Positions 22,425 through 34,098 of a DNA stretch of 64,000 bases are shown one piece after another. This DNA comes from Gambelia wislizenii. Lineage: Eukaryota > Chordata > Lepidosauria > Squamata > Crotaphytidae. Under the pieces are notes generated by a model. That model saw only the letters and a program-made list of their open reading frames with translations. It had not been told where the DNA came from and did not search any database. Both the position numbers and the translations under genes were made by a program. Position 1 is the stretch's first letter. Each line of letters begins with the position of its first letter. The DNA is taken from assembly GCA_030847615.1 (NCBI GenBank), contig JAUMIR010000004.1, positions 73,811,001-73,875,000 of the forward strand, read 5' to 3'.

Positions 22425-22735
22425 TAAATGTTTTATGTTCCTTCCTCCAATTTTCATGCCTCCTTGCTCTGAATCCAATCCTGTTTTACATGTGATATGT
22501 TCAGCATACAAGTTAAATAGCTAAGGTGATAAAATTCAGCCTTGCCTGACCCCCTTGCCAATTGGAAACCATTCCGTTGCTCACTACTGGAGTACCACCA
22601 CCAAAAATTAGCCACCTACCTAACCTGTTAAAACTGGGCCAATGCTGGATATCCTCATTTAAGGACCTTAATTGATGGATGAATTCACTCCACAGAAGGC
22701 AAGACATTTCAGTTCATAGTAAGTGGTAGAACTAA

Positions 22736-22768
22736 CTCTCTCTCTCTTTCTTTTCTCTCTCTCTCTTT
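22736..22768. repeat. CT-rich low-complexity tract
   Basis: Runs of ctctctctc interrupted by tttc. Reading frames on the minus strand here are artefacts. Confidence 0.8.
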
Positions 22769-24098
22769 TTCAAAACTATTTTCCAGCCAACGAGGAAGCA
22801 AAGACAAGACTGAAAATGTATAATGACTTGTAGCAACCTCGGACTTGCAACAGCATTTTAAGTGATTGAAGGATGAGGTACAGGGTTGTTTGCCATACCC
22901 ATGAAAAACAGAAGCATGTGGAAGATTATATGTCTGTTTATTTATTTTGGTATTTGTACCCCACTCTTCGGCCACAAAGGCTCTCAGAGCAGCTTACCAA
23001 TTGTTAAGCAACAGCACTTTACACATCTACACTGCATTAAGCAGTTTCCAATGCGTGTTATGCCCCCACAAGCCGAGTACTCATTTTACTGACCTATGAA
23101 AGGATAGAACACTGAGTGAACCTTGGAGCCCTTGAGATCAAACTTACAAAGTTGTGGCTGCAGTACTGACATTTAAACACTACGCCTATACACCTCCCTA
23201 TATTCTATCTGCCTGTCCAAAAAGTGAAAATAATCCAAATGGCATTTGCATGGAAGGCAATCTGCCTAAACAGACATTTGCATCAATACATCTCATTCAG
23301 AAGGGGGCCAGCCAAATCCACCTTAAAGCTCCAAAGGGAAGCCTTTGGAGCTTTTCTCTGAGTTTTTAAAAAGCTCCATAGGGCATGAGCGATCATTAAG
23401 TCAGTTGCATCTGTGTTGCTATGATGAGGCAGCATAAACTGATTGGCCAGACACGCATGGGGGCAGGGCTAGCAAACAGGGAAAGCACCTGCTGCCGCCA
23501 TGTTGGATTTTTGGCTAAGCGAGGATCCGGTAAGTCGATAATACAGTGAAATTTTACTTTCTCTTTTTCTTCTTCTTTTCGTAAATACAAAATATCACAT
23601 GTGCACACCTTGGTAAAAAATTTTTTTTAAAAAATGGTGCTGGAAAATTTAAAAGTGCAAGTAAATCACTCGCAGCTGCCATCTTGGCTAGGGGGTATGT
23701 GAGGTTTAGGGGGCTCTTTTGACCATTAAGACAGGTAGCATGGAGAATGGCACTTCTTTAGAGGAGATTGTATTTCCTCCCCCCTCGTATAGATGGTACC
23801 TATATGTCTATATGTTCTTGGAGCCAAGGTTCACTTTGGTAACAATTTGGTATATCTTTTTAGTGTAAAGCATACACAATCCTGTTTATATCCTGCACGT
23901 GAACTAATTCTCTTCCCCGTAAGTAAGTTTACAAGCACCACATTTCTATTTGGGGCAAACTTTCAAATGACAGGAGGGCAACACAAAAGACTGTGAACTT
24001 ACGATTTGCTGAGGATGCCTACTTCATTGCTAGGGAAACAGAGGGAAGAGAACTGTTTAAAAACTCCCTTTCAAAAACAGAGTTGGAATTGTCCAGCC
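22769..24098. other. Intron with one dispersed-repeat copy
   Basis: It contains the repeat at 22929-23060 (listed separately). The remainder has no supported gene. A short poly-T/poly-A patch lies near 23612-23634. Confidence 0.45.
22929..23060 (+). repeat. Dispersed repeat, copy A of a pair (second at 27246-27372)
   Basis: The two segments share tttatttatt, accccNctcttcNgccacaa, agagcagcttac and cactgcattaagcagtttcc in the same order and orientation. The start resembles LINE 3' ends common in squamates, but the family is not assigned. Confidence 0.6.
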
Positions 24099-24106
24099 CT
24101 CCAGAT

Positions 24107-24311
24107 CAGGGCTGGTTTAAGGCACCAGTGGCATCAGCAGCCGCAGGGGGCCCCAGTAGTAACCCTCCTCCTGCAAAAACATTATCAGTAATAATCTGAA
24201 TATCTTGTACTGTGAATAGCTTAGGTTGAGTTAGGTTACACTCACCTGAGATATGGGCCCCCCAAAATAAAGCATTGCAGCCCCCCCCCCCAATTCCTTA
24301 AACTGGTCCTG
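24107..24311 (+). mobile_element. hAT MITE of a two-copy family (see 40805-41030)
   Basis: The ends CAGGGCTGGTTTAAGG and CCTTAAACTGGTCCTG are inverted. The perfect 8-bp duplication ctccagat flanks it (24099-24106, 24312-24319). The inside holds tcttgtactgtgaatagctt, shared in inverse orientation with 40805-41030. It has no ORF of its own. Confidence 0.85.
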
Positions 24312-24319
24312 CTCCAGAT

Positions 24320-25330
24320 AAAACAAGGGTGGGATTGTGTAGCCCTAGGCAGCACAGCCAATGGGGAAGAATGCTGGGAGTTGCAGTTCAACAAAGCAAC
24401 AAGGTACTGGAAGGCTATGCAATTCCCAGCCCTATTTTAAAAGGCTATTTTCCAACAATTTTGCATTTAATGGATTTTGATAATGAAATGGAAATACTTT
24501 TAAGTTTATTCATTATGCACAGGAACCACTTAAAATGACAGTATCTGAGAAAGCTGTCTGACTATAGGTATAATTTTGTGAATTCTGATTTCCTGCTGGC
24601 TCCATGTACAAGCACAAAGCCCATTATCTGCCAGTGAATTTGGAATCTTAAGAGCTTCAAGAAGAATGGTTAGGGAAGGGTGGTCTCCAATGTATAAAGT
24701 TTCTACTACTGCAATCAAGTTGTGGTTTGAATCCTCAAAAATTTTTCTACAAAACTTCGCTGCTGACCAGGCATCTGAAGCAAAGCTTTCTCTCATCTTC
24801 ATTGTTTCACAAAAGTAGTGCTTGGAAACATTGCTCCTTTTTGGATTACAACTTCCAGAATCTCCTAGCCAGTCAGCATGCATTCATGCATAAAGCTCAT
24901 TCTCAGAAACCACATGACATGTAGAAAAAGAGAGAATGACTCCTATAGCCCAAATCTGCAGAGGTAATATGTTTCTAGACCATGATAAGATATCTTCTGA
25001 CCAACTTGCTCTCAACTATGAGCCTGCAGAATGCTGCTGAAGGCTCTTCAGCAGAGTGCATAAAGAATGCATAAAGCTTTTTGAAATGCTTATGGGGGTT
25101 TGTCCACACAGCAGGTGGGAGTTGACACAATTATAAACATATTAGCCGGCTAAGGTAAGTAAGCTCTATAAAAGGAACAGCCTCTAAGCATCAGCAGCTA
25201 CATTGGAAACTAATTTGCAGATTACATTAATGCAGAATAGGAATAACAGACCACAAGACGTTGACTCACTGTTACTGGATATGTTCTGTTGCCAGGCAAA
25301 GCTCAGCAATACAGAATAACCAGGGACATC
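24320..25330. other. Intron, no feature recognised
   Basis: No exon or confidently named repeat was found. Short matches to hAT MITE wording occur near 24345-24390. Confidence 0.4.
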
Positions 25331-25460
25331 ATCATAGAATCATAAAGTTGGAAGAGACCACAAGGGCCATCCAGTCCAATCCCCTGCCATGTGGGAATAC
25401 CAAATCAAAGCACTCCTGACAGACAGGCCATCCAACACCAAAGAAGGAGACTTCACCACA
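25331..25460 (-). repeat. CR1 LINE 3' end
   Basis: The plus-strand text atcatagaatcataaagttg, gaagagaccacaagggccat and ccagtccaatcccctgccat is the reverse complement of the CR1 3' terminus. It is non-coding and strongly 5'-truncated. Confidence 0.85.
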
Positions 25461-25586
25461 TGATGCTAGTCCCAAGTATTGTAAGACCATTTATGATCAT
25501 GTGGATTGAAGGGGAAAGATGCCATTGTGTTTTTTGGGTCCTTTCCTAATTATTGGACCCAGAATATAACTATATGTATTCTAGAT

Positions 25587-25964
25587 CAGGGGCAGGCACA
25601 GAGCAGTCCAGGGGTTGCATGCAGCCTCACTTTTGTGGCTCCTGAACCCCACTAGTTCTTCAAACACCCATTTTTTTAAAAAAAGGTCAGGCAATGTTTG
25701 CCCCCAAACCACTCAGAAACCCTCCCCAATGCATGAAAGTATGTAGAAATACTCCATGCCTACAAGCACCCCAGAAACCCATACTCCCCCCACATGTCTC
25801 CATTTTCCTCTGCAAACCTCCACAAAATAGTGACACTTCCCATTGCCATTTTGAGGTGGACTGTGGAGGAAAACAAGTATTGGGGCTTGCTGTGGGTGGG
25901 TGAGCCTTGAAGAGGACCCTGGAGGGAAATTGCCCCATGGCCCCAATGCAGTTGCCTATCCCTG
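25587..25964. mobile_element. hAT-type non-autonomous element
   Basis: The ends CAGGGGCAGGCAC and GTTGCCTATCCCTG are inverted. The flanks are ttctagat (25579-25586) and ctctagac (25965-25972), a variant 8-bp duplication with the TCTAGA core. The interior has short ORFs but no transposase motifs. Confidence 0.7.
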
Positions 25965-25972
25965 CTCTAGAC

Positions 25973-26094
25973 CTATGCTTCCTAGCCATGGCAATGGGAT
26001 GAAATTGTTGGATTACAACTTCCACCATCCCCAGCTATCATGGCCAATAGGCAGGGTGATGATAACTTCAGAGACCCAAGACTGGGAACTACTG
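25973..26094. mobile_element. hAT MITE inserted directly beside the previous one
   Basis: The right end GGGAACTACTG and a degraded left end border a MITE body (ttggattacaacttccacca, catggccaatag). The flanks are ctctagac (25965-25972, shared with the neighbour) and ttctagac (26095-26102). Confidence 0.68.
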
Positions 26095-26102
26095 TTCTAG
26101 AC

Positions 26103-26666
26103 ATCATGTACTATCATTCCTATAAAACCTTTAGCCCATGAATGGCAGGGTTCGAAGACTGCTAGGAGAGCATTGCTGCTGCTGAGAGCAGCCACAATGA
26201 GGGCTTTTAAAAAAAATGCACTAGTGGTGGTAGCAGTGATGAGAAGATTTCTCACCCACTTTGTAAACTGAAATAAGAAAAGCTAAACTTTCTTCCCCAG
26301 TTCTGGGGAAAATTTACCATCTCCTGGAATTCAGCTGAATACATGCAGACATGCATATACCAGTGATCCTTAAGAATATGTATGGGGAATTTTCAGCCCA
26401 CCTTCATCATGTTATACAAAGTTAGGAAAGTGCTGGGGGAATCACAGGTCTATTTCCACCCCAGGAACCAATGCAGACTGCACCACTACTTTAGAATGCT
26501 AAAACTACTGAGCATCTAGAACAGGAAATGTCCAGATATCCACTTCCAGTTCTACTGTTTCAGCTTTTGGAGAACTAGGATAGGAGTACTGTAAAACAGC
26601 TATTCTTGGAGGCTTTCAGAAACAGAATTAGACTTTGGGAGGGGGAAAAAATTGGAAAATTGAACT

Positions 26667-26670
<4 letters not shown>
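26103..26670. other. Intron, no feature recognised
   Basis: No gene or repeat could be named. Confidence 0.45.
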
Positions 26671-26720
<50 letters not shown>

Positions 26721-26725
26721 TGTGT
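26671..26725. repeat. Compound microsatellite (CT)n(GT)n
   Basis: An uninterrupted run of about 15 CT units passes directly into about 11 GT units. It is expected to be length-polymorphic. The overlapping ORF is meaningless. Confidence 0.97.
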
Positions 26726-26844
26726 TGGATGGCCCCATGGGCCCACCTCTGCAACAGAGTACATGGGCAGGCCTCATAAAGCTGCCCATATATAATGTTC
26801 TTCCACAGGGGAGATTATTTGGTCACTTCCATCTCTGAGGTAAA

Positions 26845-27178
26845 GTGCATGGTAACCAGAGTGTGAGCCTTCTTGTCTGGGCTCCAAGTCTTTGGAATGC
26901 CTACTCCAGGGAGCCTCAGTTGGTAACCTCTCTTATGTATTCTTTGCAGCAGATGAAGATGAACTTTTATCTTCCCAGCAATTTTTTTTACCCACCCTCT
27001 GAATTGGTTTTATTCAGCCACTATAATGTTCTCATGTTTTCATATTGCCTTTGCTGTTTTAATAACTTTGATGTGTGGTTTTGACAGTTTGCTTTATTGT
27101 CTTAAGTTATTCTTATTGAGTGTTTGCTGCCCTGAGAGTGTACTACTCAAGGAGGGCTATAAACATTAGAAAAATAAA
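26845..27178 (+). repeat. L2-type LINE 3' end
   Basis: It translates weakly as VSLLVWAPSLWNAYSREPQL, the last conserved block of L2-type ORF2. The 3' UTR follows, ending tgctgccctgagagtgtact, ggagggctataaac and an A-rich tail. It is truncated and decayed. Confidence 0.6.
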
Positions 27179-27245
27179 ATGAAAACAGTTAAAAAAAATC
27201 CTGTGCACAATTCTGTGCAAAGAAAAGCAAAATGCAAAATGTTTT

Positions 27246-27372
27246 ATTTTATTTATTTATTTATACCCCGCTCTTCAGCCACAAGTCTATCAGAGCAGCT
27301 TACAAATTGTTTTAAGCAATAGCAATTTACACATATACACTGCATTAAGCAGTTTCCAATGTGTGTTAGCTA
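27246..27372 (+). repeat. Dispersed repeat, copy B of a pair (first at 22929-23060)
   Basis: Same landmarks as copy A (accccgctcttcagccacaa, agagcagcttacaaattg, cactgcattaagcagtttcc). The two are clearly related but not identical. Confidence 0.6.
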
Positions 27373-29660
27373 AAAATGCTGCAACCTATGTGTTTGTGTG
27401 CATATGTAAATTAAGCAAATGTGCATTTGTTTGCTTCTTTGTGTTATTTAACTTGCTCCTTGTCATTAGAGGAAAAATAACGCTTCTGAGTGAGCACTGA
27501 AGCCCCACCTCCGATCTTACAAATCTTATTCTTTTGAGATTTCACTAGTCATTGACTCCATAGTTTTCATTTAAACACATCATCATAGACATAAAAGCCT
27601 AAAGAGCTGGCTTTAAAAATGATATTGATTCTCAGATACTGGATTCTGTATCCAACTCAAATGCTATGAATACACAGAAGCATGGAATACACACAACCTA
27701 TTACCTGCTTACAGTGAAATTCTATAGCTAGTTATGTGGGAGTAAGTCCCACTAAACTCAAGGGAACTGACTTCTAAGAAGACATTTACAGGACTGTACT
27801 GTAAATGTACAAGGGAAATCAACAATCTCCTGTGGTGGGCTGGTTATATCAAGTATCTGAGTGTGTAACATGCATGGCTCCTTCCTACCTGAGAATTTTA
27901 GACACACTGAAGTTAGCAGAAGCCTCATGCCTTTTAACAGCCTAAGAAAGACTAAGAGACAGAATAACAAAGAGAGAGGAGACTCATATGCCAACAAAAC
28001 ATTGCTGTGAAATTTCCACTTGACTACCATGTCTAACCTCTGAAATTACTGTAATTCTTGATCATATAATCTAACATTTCCTTAATTCTATTTTAATAAC
28101 AGGGCACAATCAGCTACTTTATTTACCCCTAGGGCTCAAAAATCACTGGATATAAGACCTTAAATGAAGAACGTATAGTCACTGGCACATTTTAGGTAAT
28201 AAATCTAAAGAGCTGTCACCAATTTATGTTTCAATAACAGACATTTAAGAGCAAAGCGATAAACTAGGCAGCTATAACTCACAAAGAACAGATGGTTTTC
28301 ACTCAAAGGTGCTGAAAAATATCAAAAATGAAATTACAAAACCTACTAACTGTATAAAATCAACTCATGTGCCAGAGGTCTGCAAGACAGCTAAAGTAAT
28401 GTGTCTGTGTGTATGTGTGTTTAAAGGCTGAGGAATTGTTTGTGGAATGGGAAGACAGTGAGTCACTTCAGACTGGGGGGGTCAGTGAAAATTGTAGTAG
28501 TCAGGAAAGAATTGTTACAATCCACCCACAGGATGACCTTACAGAACAGCCACACTAAAAACAGAGTTCCTGCACAGCCTAAAAAGTACATTTAAGATCA
28601 AGACTGAACTACGCCTTATGAAAGGACCAAGTCCTATAAAAACAGATAGGACAAAGTCTCAGTCTGACAGTGTAGTCAGGATAGAAATATATACAAGGCT
28701 GCTGTCAAAGGAACACAAAGCAAGAGCTGAACAAGACATAGGCCCAGAAAGGGATTAGAGCCAGAAACAGGCCTCAGCTCACAGTGGGATATATGATAGT
28801 CACCTGAGCAGAAACTGAAGTAGCATTTGACTAGATAAGAGGACTCTTGAAATGCCCAATTGATATCAGTTTTCACCACTCTTTGAAATAGCCCCAAAGT
28901 TGAAATTTATAGGCATGACAAGCAAAGGGAAGGATTCATAGAACTCGATAAAATCAACCCAGGAAGAGACAACCAGAATTTGACAAGAAGAAGGACATGG
29001 AGACAAAACTGGATGCACAGAAAACAGTATGACATCTATGAAATCTCCTTCTGAAAGCTTAATTTCATTCCAGTAGCAAATCAGGCTATAGTCTGGGACA
29101 GTCAAACATAAATGGAAGATATCCAGAAAGACTCAGGGCATGGAAACACCACAGATCATTCACAGATATTGCAATACTATCAGCCATGGTTCTCAGGGGT
29201 TTCTCCCCATTGTCTCTCCTTTACAGTTTTCCGTTCCACCTGGCCCAATAATTTTCCCAGATACCAACTGGAAACCCATATTCAGGATACAAGAAGCATA
29301 ACATTTCTGCTCCTTTCCCCTACCAACTGGTATTGAGAGACACACTGTTTTGATAGTGGAAGTTAATGTATATCCATCATGAATCTGCTAGCCTCCTTGA
29401 TTTTTTTCTAAAAGGGCATGCTCTAGAATTGGCAATAAGACTGAAGAACTTTTTTGATGTATAAGGATACATTTTAAGCAAATATTGTGTATCTCTAATC
29501 TAGAAATCCTTCTAGATTTTACAAGCAGATGGGTCATATCAAAAAACTTGTTATTTCTGTAAATAAATGCTTTTGACAGGGCATACTACTACATTGCTAG
29601 CCATGTCACAAACCATGACATGCCAGAGAAAGCAATAACTTTGGCCAAATCCTCATTATA
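27373..29660. other. Intron, no feature recognised
   Basis: AT-rich sequence with only short ORFs. I see no exon with splice borders and no confidently named repeat. Confidence 0.45.
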
Positions 29661-29764
29661 CAATAATCCAGTTTCAAACTGGATTATTTGCCATGGCTCC
29701 TTCCTATGGAAATTATTTATAAATAAAAATCTTATAATTTTGTGTGTTTAATTGTGAATTATTA

Positions 29765-29930
29765 CAACAATCGTGAATGAAATATGACACGGCTTCCTCC
29801 ATTCTGTCATGGAAGTGACACGGAGGGGTTCGGCAAAGGAATGGCGTCGTCCAAAACTGCTCCCCTGCCGCGCGGCAGCAACGGAGCTGTTTTGGAATAT
29901 ATCCTGCTGAAAATCACGTCTGAAAATCTC
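29765..29930. mobile_element. Small GC-rich insert, about 166 bp
   Basis: It is present in the left arm of the Penelope-like element but absent from the right arm, so it is a later insertion. It contains aaatatgacac, ggaatggcgtcgt and cccctgccgcgcggcagc. These blocks recur in the same order, in similar form, in the right palindrome arm of the hAT element near 61150-61250. It contrasts sharply with its AT-rich host. Confidence 0.5.
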
Positions 29931-30835
29931 CTTAGTCTCTAAATACTTCTTTTAATGCTACATTATTCATCATGCAAAAAAGCCTGTTATATCTACTCAT
30001 GTGAACATCAACAGTTATACAGTAACACCAAGATTTACTTTTGTTACAATGAATACATAAACAAGTAATAAATACATTATATATAGAAGTAACAATGTAA
30101 CTTGATGATGGTCTTCACATTATAAAAAGATGAAAAGTATACTTGTTCAAATGTCCTTAGTAAGCTGGTTAACAATTTTAGGATGACAGTTCCAGTTATA
30201 CATCAGGCGCTGGAATTTTACAACAATTACAAAAATGGTTTTTAATTTTTAAATCCACTTATGGGTACGAACAATCGCTATTCTTGATAAGAGTGTTCAT
30301 ATAAACCCAATCAACATTTTAATCTTTCCTTTGGACCCGGCTGATGAAACTGCAGTATTCACCAGAAACCGGAACTGTGGTTCCAAATTCCAGACAGCTA
30401 CCTGCGGAGCCAATAATGTAGCCGTTTCATCAGCGCTTCCTCAGTGGAACATTTTATATAATTTTTCAAAGATGTAGAAGCTATTATAAAAAATAACCAA
30501 TAAATGTACATACATAATCACCATATAATATATGAAACCATATGATTATACACTTTACCTCATACAGCTCTCAAGATCTATTGCTTTCCACAGGTATAAG
30601 TGAAAGAATTGTCTTTCCCTTTTCGCTGAGACTATATGTGACTATATGTTACTCGGTGTTATTTTATCTAGATAAGGGAACTGACCCTAAGGTAATTCTG
30701 TGTTACTAGGTGAAAGGTAACTTCAATTAACACCTAATTCTGTTGTATAATACCTGCATTCATTACATCAGCTTCTGAACAGAACAAAACCCTTTGATGG
30801 CTAGAGCTACCAATTTTAAATATCTATCTTTTTCT

Positions 30836-31038
30836 TTTATAAATATACGGAAAAATCTAAATCGTAATTTAATCCTGCAGGTGAATATGTTCCCAATCAA
30901 TGAATCCAATATATCTCTCTCTGTAGTAATTTTTCTTCTATATTAAACTTTTTAAACAGACTTTGTATTACCTGTTCAATAATGCAAAATCGTAAAGACT
31001 CTGGAGGCTGGTTGAAGTTTATGAAATGTTTTCCTAAA
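30836..31038 (-). pseudogene. Penelope-like protein, C-terminal remnant
   Basis: The minus-strand reading gives LGKHFINFNQPPESLRF, then LQREIYWIH*LGTYSPAGLN and YDLDFSVYL. The pattern LxREIYWI...L.T..P.GLN...D is that of the endonuclease tail of vertebrate Penelope-like elements (Neptune type as best guess). One stop interrupts it. The RT itself is absent. Confidence 0.6.
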
Positions 31039-31415
31039 GTAAATCTTGGTGTTACTGTATAACTGTTAATGTTCACATGAGTTACATGAGTAGATGTAAC
31101 AGGCTTATTTGCATGATGAATAATATAGCATTAAAAGAAATATTTACAGACTAAGTAATAATTCACAATTAAACACACAAAATTATTATTATAAGATTTT
31201 TATTTACAAATAATTTATCATTATCTCCAGTCATTAGCAGTATTTAGGTAAACCCTACTGTTTTTCTTGTGCTAGTCTGCTTCCTATTGAACCCTGGGAT
31301 TGGCAGTTTGATGAGGCAACATCACTCTTTAGCAAATAAGGCTAAATTCCTTGTAAACTACAAATCCCAGAATTCAATCAGAAGGAGCCATGGCAAATAA
31401 TCCAATTGATTTTGT

Positions 31416-34098
31416 TGAGCTCTAAACTGCCACCCAGAAAACAAATTTTGGAGTCACTTTGTGTAACTGAAGTAACCAACAATGCACCACAGCTGTCAAA
31501 AAGGTGAGCAGAAAGGTTAGGAACTATTAGGGAAAAAAGAAGGGAAGGGGAAAACTACACAAGAAATAGCTAACAATGTTCATATCAAAGATCATTGCTG
31601 TGTATACAACTTGAGCTGTTCCATCAAATCACACACACAAAAAAGAAGATAGAATAGAACAGCAAATATTTTTGAGAAAAGGGACTAGAAAGTATCAAAG
31701 GCAAGGATGATTTCCATTATGAAGAAATGCCTTGAAATCTTAACAGTACTTGTCAGCTGAAGGATGGCTTCACAGACAAATGTAAAATGAGGTAAAAACC
31801 CTATCATTTTTTAAAGTGGAGAGCAAAAGTGAACATGAGTTTAATGTTGTCTTTTGAGCTAAGCATGATGATGCCTTACACTTATAGTCTGAACACTAAG
31901 TAACCAAGCAGGAAGCAATTGAGTGGTTTGGGTCACATGAGACAACAAGCCAAAGCTGAGCATAAACATTGGCTTGCCATAGATTACAGTGGGAACAGCT
32001 AAATAAAAACTACAGAGCTTTCCTCCACGGTTAATTTATCATGTTGCTCAAATGTGAGTGCAAACACTGCTCTGGTTTGTGTTCACATCCATCCAACATA
32101 TCAAAGCTGTGTCTGTGTCCACCTCGGGACAACACAAGAAACAAGGATCTGGAAGCATGCACTGGCAAACAGCTAATATGTGATAAGACAGGGTTCCCAA
32201 GATTCCCTGGCCAACATAATGAAACAAACAACTATTGGGTTTCTTTAAAAGCTGATTGCACAAAACACACCATAAATAAATAAATAAATAGATAAATAAA
32301 TCTCCTAGAATGTATTTGCTATGGCAGAGGTATGTATCTTTTATGGCCTGAGGGTCACATCACCCCAATGGAATCCTGCCAGGGACCAAAGCCCAAAATT
32401 GGACAGAGCCAAAACCACCCCACAACCTCTTTCTCACAACCCAATTTCAATCTCCTCTCCATATTTTTATCTCATTCCCTTCCTTCCCTAACCCTATGAA
32501 GCAATTAGGTGCTTAAAACCTTCCAGTGGAGAGAGAAGGCTATGGATTGCATGAGCAAGGGACTAGAATCTTCATCTAAGACCAAAGGTACTACTACACT
32601 ATTTGAGTTTTGTGGTGTTCAAAAAACACAGCTTCCATTTTGATTAATTCTTAGACTCTTCTTACTTTCAGTTGTCAGATACTGGAATGCTCAAAATCTG
32701 TTTCCACCTCTTCTCAAAGGTAATAATGTCTTGGGTTGATGGGAAATGAAGTCATGGAACATGAGATCTAGTTTATGCAGATGGCTCCAGAAGACCTAAA
32801 ACAGCACCTGGCCAGGGAAAGTATTTCTCATCTTTCTTTCTTGCTCAACACTATCACAGCCATCATGGCCTCCTTACTGTTAGATATGCGATTCAATCTG
32901 AACTGTTAATTTACAGAAGCAGGATTTAAGATGAAGACCAGGAGTACATAATATCTTCCTTCCTTTACGAAAGAGCTTGGTGGGATAGTCCATTTACTTC
33001 TGATTTCATTTCCTACCCACTGACCCCCAGGTTTGCATATTATTTGAATATCAGTAAAATAAAAATGTATTTTCAGTTGCATGATGAATAAACTACAAAA
33101 AGGATTATACCTTCTGTTGCATGATATGTTGATTAGGTAATATTTAATTCCTATTCAAGTAGAAAATCTTTTATCATCACTCAAATTCAGTCTAACGTAT
33201 TTACCAGAATTCTAGAATGTTGCACAAAATCACAGATAAGAAATAAAAATCCAGAATCCATGGCAAACAGCATTGCATTATTTTTTAAATTAGCAAAGTG
33301 AAATTATCCACTTGCTGGGGCTCAGCCAGGCACAAGGAAGCAGATTTCTTTCCAGGGTGTGTTGGAGTCATCAGGAGCAACTGCCTTAATTGAAATAACT
33401 TCTTGGATTAAGCTGCTTTTTAGAGTTTCATTACACTCAGCTTTGTCACATTAAGCTGAAGAATGGGGGGCTAGTGTGCTGAGTGTGTGAGAATGACTGA
33501 GAAATTGGCAGGGAAATGCAGCCATTCTGTATGCTAGTGAATTGAACTAGTGAACTGAACTGTTTAACAAACATGTAGGAAAAGATATCTGTTTTAAACA
33601 AGGGAACAAAGAATTTTCATCTAGGAAAAATTCAGTATGCAGCAATGCTTGCTACAGATTTACTCTCACTGGGTATCTTACCAGTCAATGGTCCATTATT
33701 AAGAACACAAATACTGTCCCTATGAAATGTGAAGGATCTACCTTATGACACAAATTGAGCTTATTTATTATAAAGCAGTACCTTATTATGGCATAAAAGA
33801 GAAATCCTTTCCACCTGGAAAGGCTCCAGTTTGACACTGCATGACAGGAAGGTCGGACTTCACCCCACCTTGACAGTGCCTGCTGCCTTTCTGCTCCAGT
33901 GTGTCCGTGGTCTCAAACAGTGAAGCAGATAGGCAGACTGTTTAACTAGATAGATGGCCCTGCTGTACACTTTCATGCCTTGCAGCCCGTTTCGGGATGG
34001 AACAGGTCTGACTTGACCAGAACGTGCCTATTTTACTGCAGGATCTCTGTTTGCTCTGCTCCATTCTCCCTAACACAGACAAGGCACAGATTACTCAC
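31416..34098. other. Intron, no gene recognised; short AAAT microsatellite
   Basis: An (AAAT)n run with one GATA unit lies at about 32272-32301. Otherwise it has unremarkable AT-rich sequence and short overlapping ORFs near 32031-32283 that lack any family signature. Confidence 0.5.

Larger units (their letters stand above)
19578..22620 (-). mobile_element. RTE-BovB LINE fragment, interrupted by two later insertions
   Basis: From the high end, the minus-strand reading gives LYAEHITCKTGLDSEQGGMK then IGGRNIKHL, a break at the CR1 insertion, then CADDTILLGENNKDFERLL, GLQLNIKKTKIM, MYGCESWTVKKANRKI and WCWRRVMCIPWTAKKTNKC. After the second break (Penelope-like insert) comes LRLSYFDRIIGGHDSLEKTI, MLGKVEGSRKRERPHSRW, then the 3' end. 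These are the RT catalytic (xADD) and C-terminal blocks of BovB. Three segments remain: 19578-19845, 20298-20817 and 22425-22620. The upstream RT and endonuclease are absent. Confidence 0.9.
29711..31216 (-). mobile_element. Penelope-like element with inverted terminal duplication
   Basis: A roughly 170-bp arm at 31036-31216 recurs in inverse orientation at 29711-30041, where it is split by a 166-bp insert. Shared landmarks are ataaaaatcttat, tttgtgtgtttaattgtgaa and agttatacagtaacaccaag. The centre, read on the minus strand, holds a GIY-YIG-type C-terminal reading (30836-31038), then ccactgaggaagcgctgatg and a related inverted block near 30349 and 30423. Assignment rests on the protein remnant. 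The inverted ends resemble the terminal rearrangements known for Penelope-like elements. Confidence 0.6.
29661..31415. mobile_element. MITE-like inverted repeat split by a Penelope-like insertion
   Basis: The left remnant at about 29661-29710 (ggattatttgccatggctcc) is the reverse complement of the right remnant near 31380-31410 (aggagccatggcaaataatcc). The right side also holds ctacaaatcccagaattcaa, standard MITE wording. The Penelope-like element lies between. The outer borders are approximate. Confidence 0.45.

Noticed and set aside
30345..30440. A hammerhead ribozyme (CTGATGA and GAAA occur near each other on both strands in the Penelope-like element)
   Set aside because: The bases that should form stem II next to CTGATGA and GAAA do not pair, and no cleavage-site partner strand was found.
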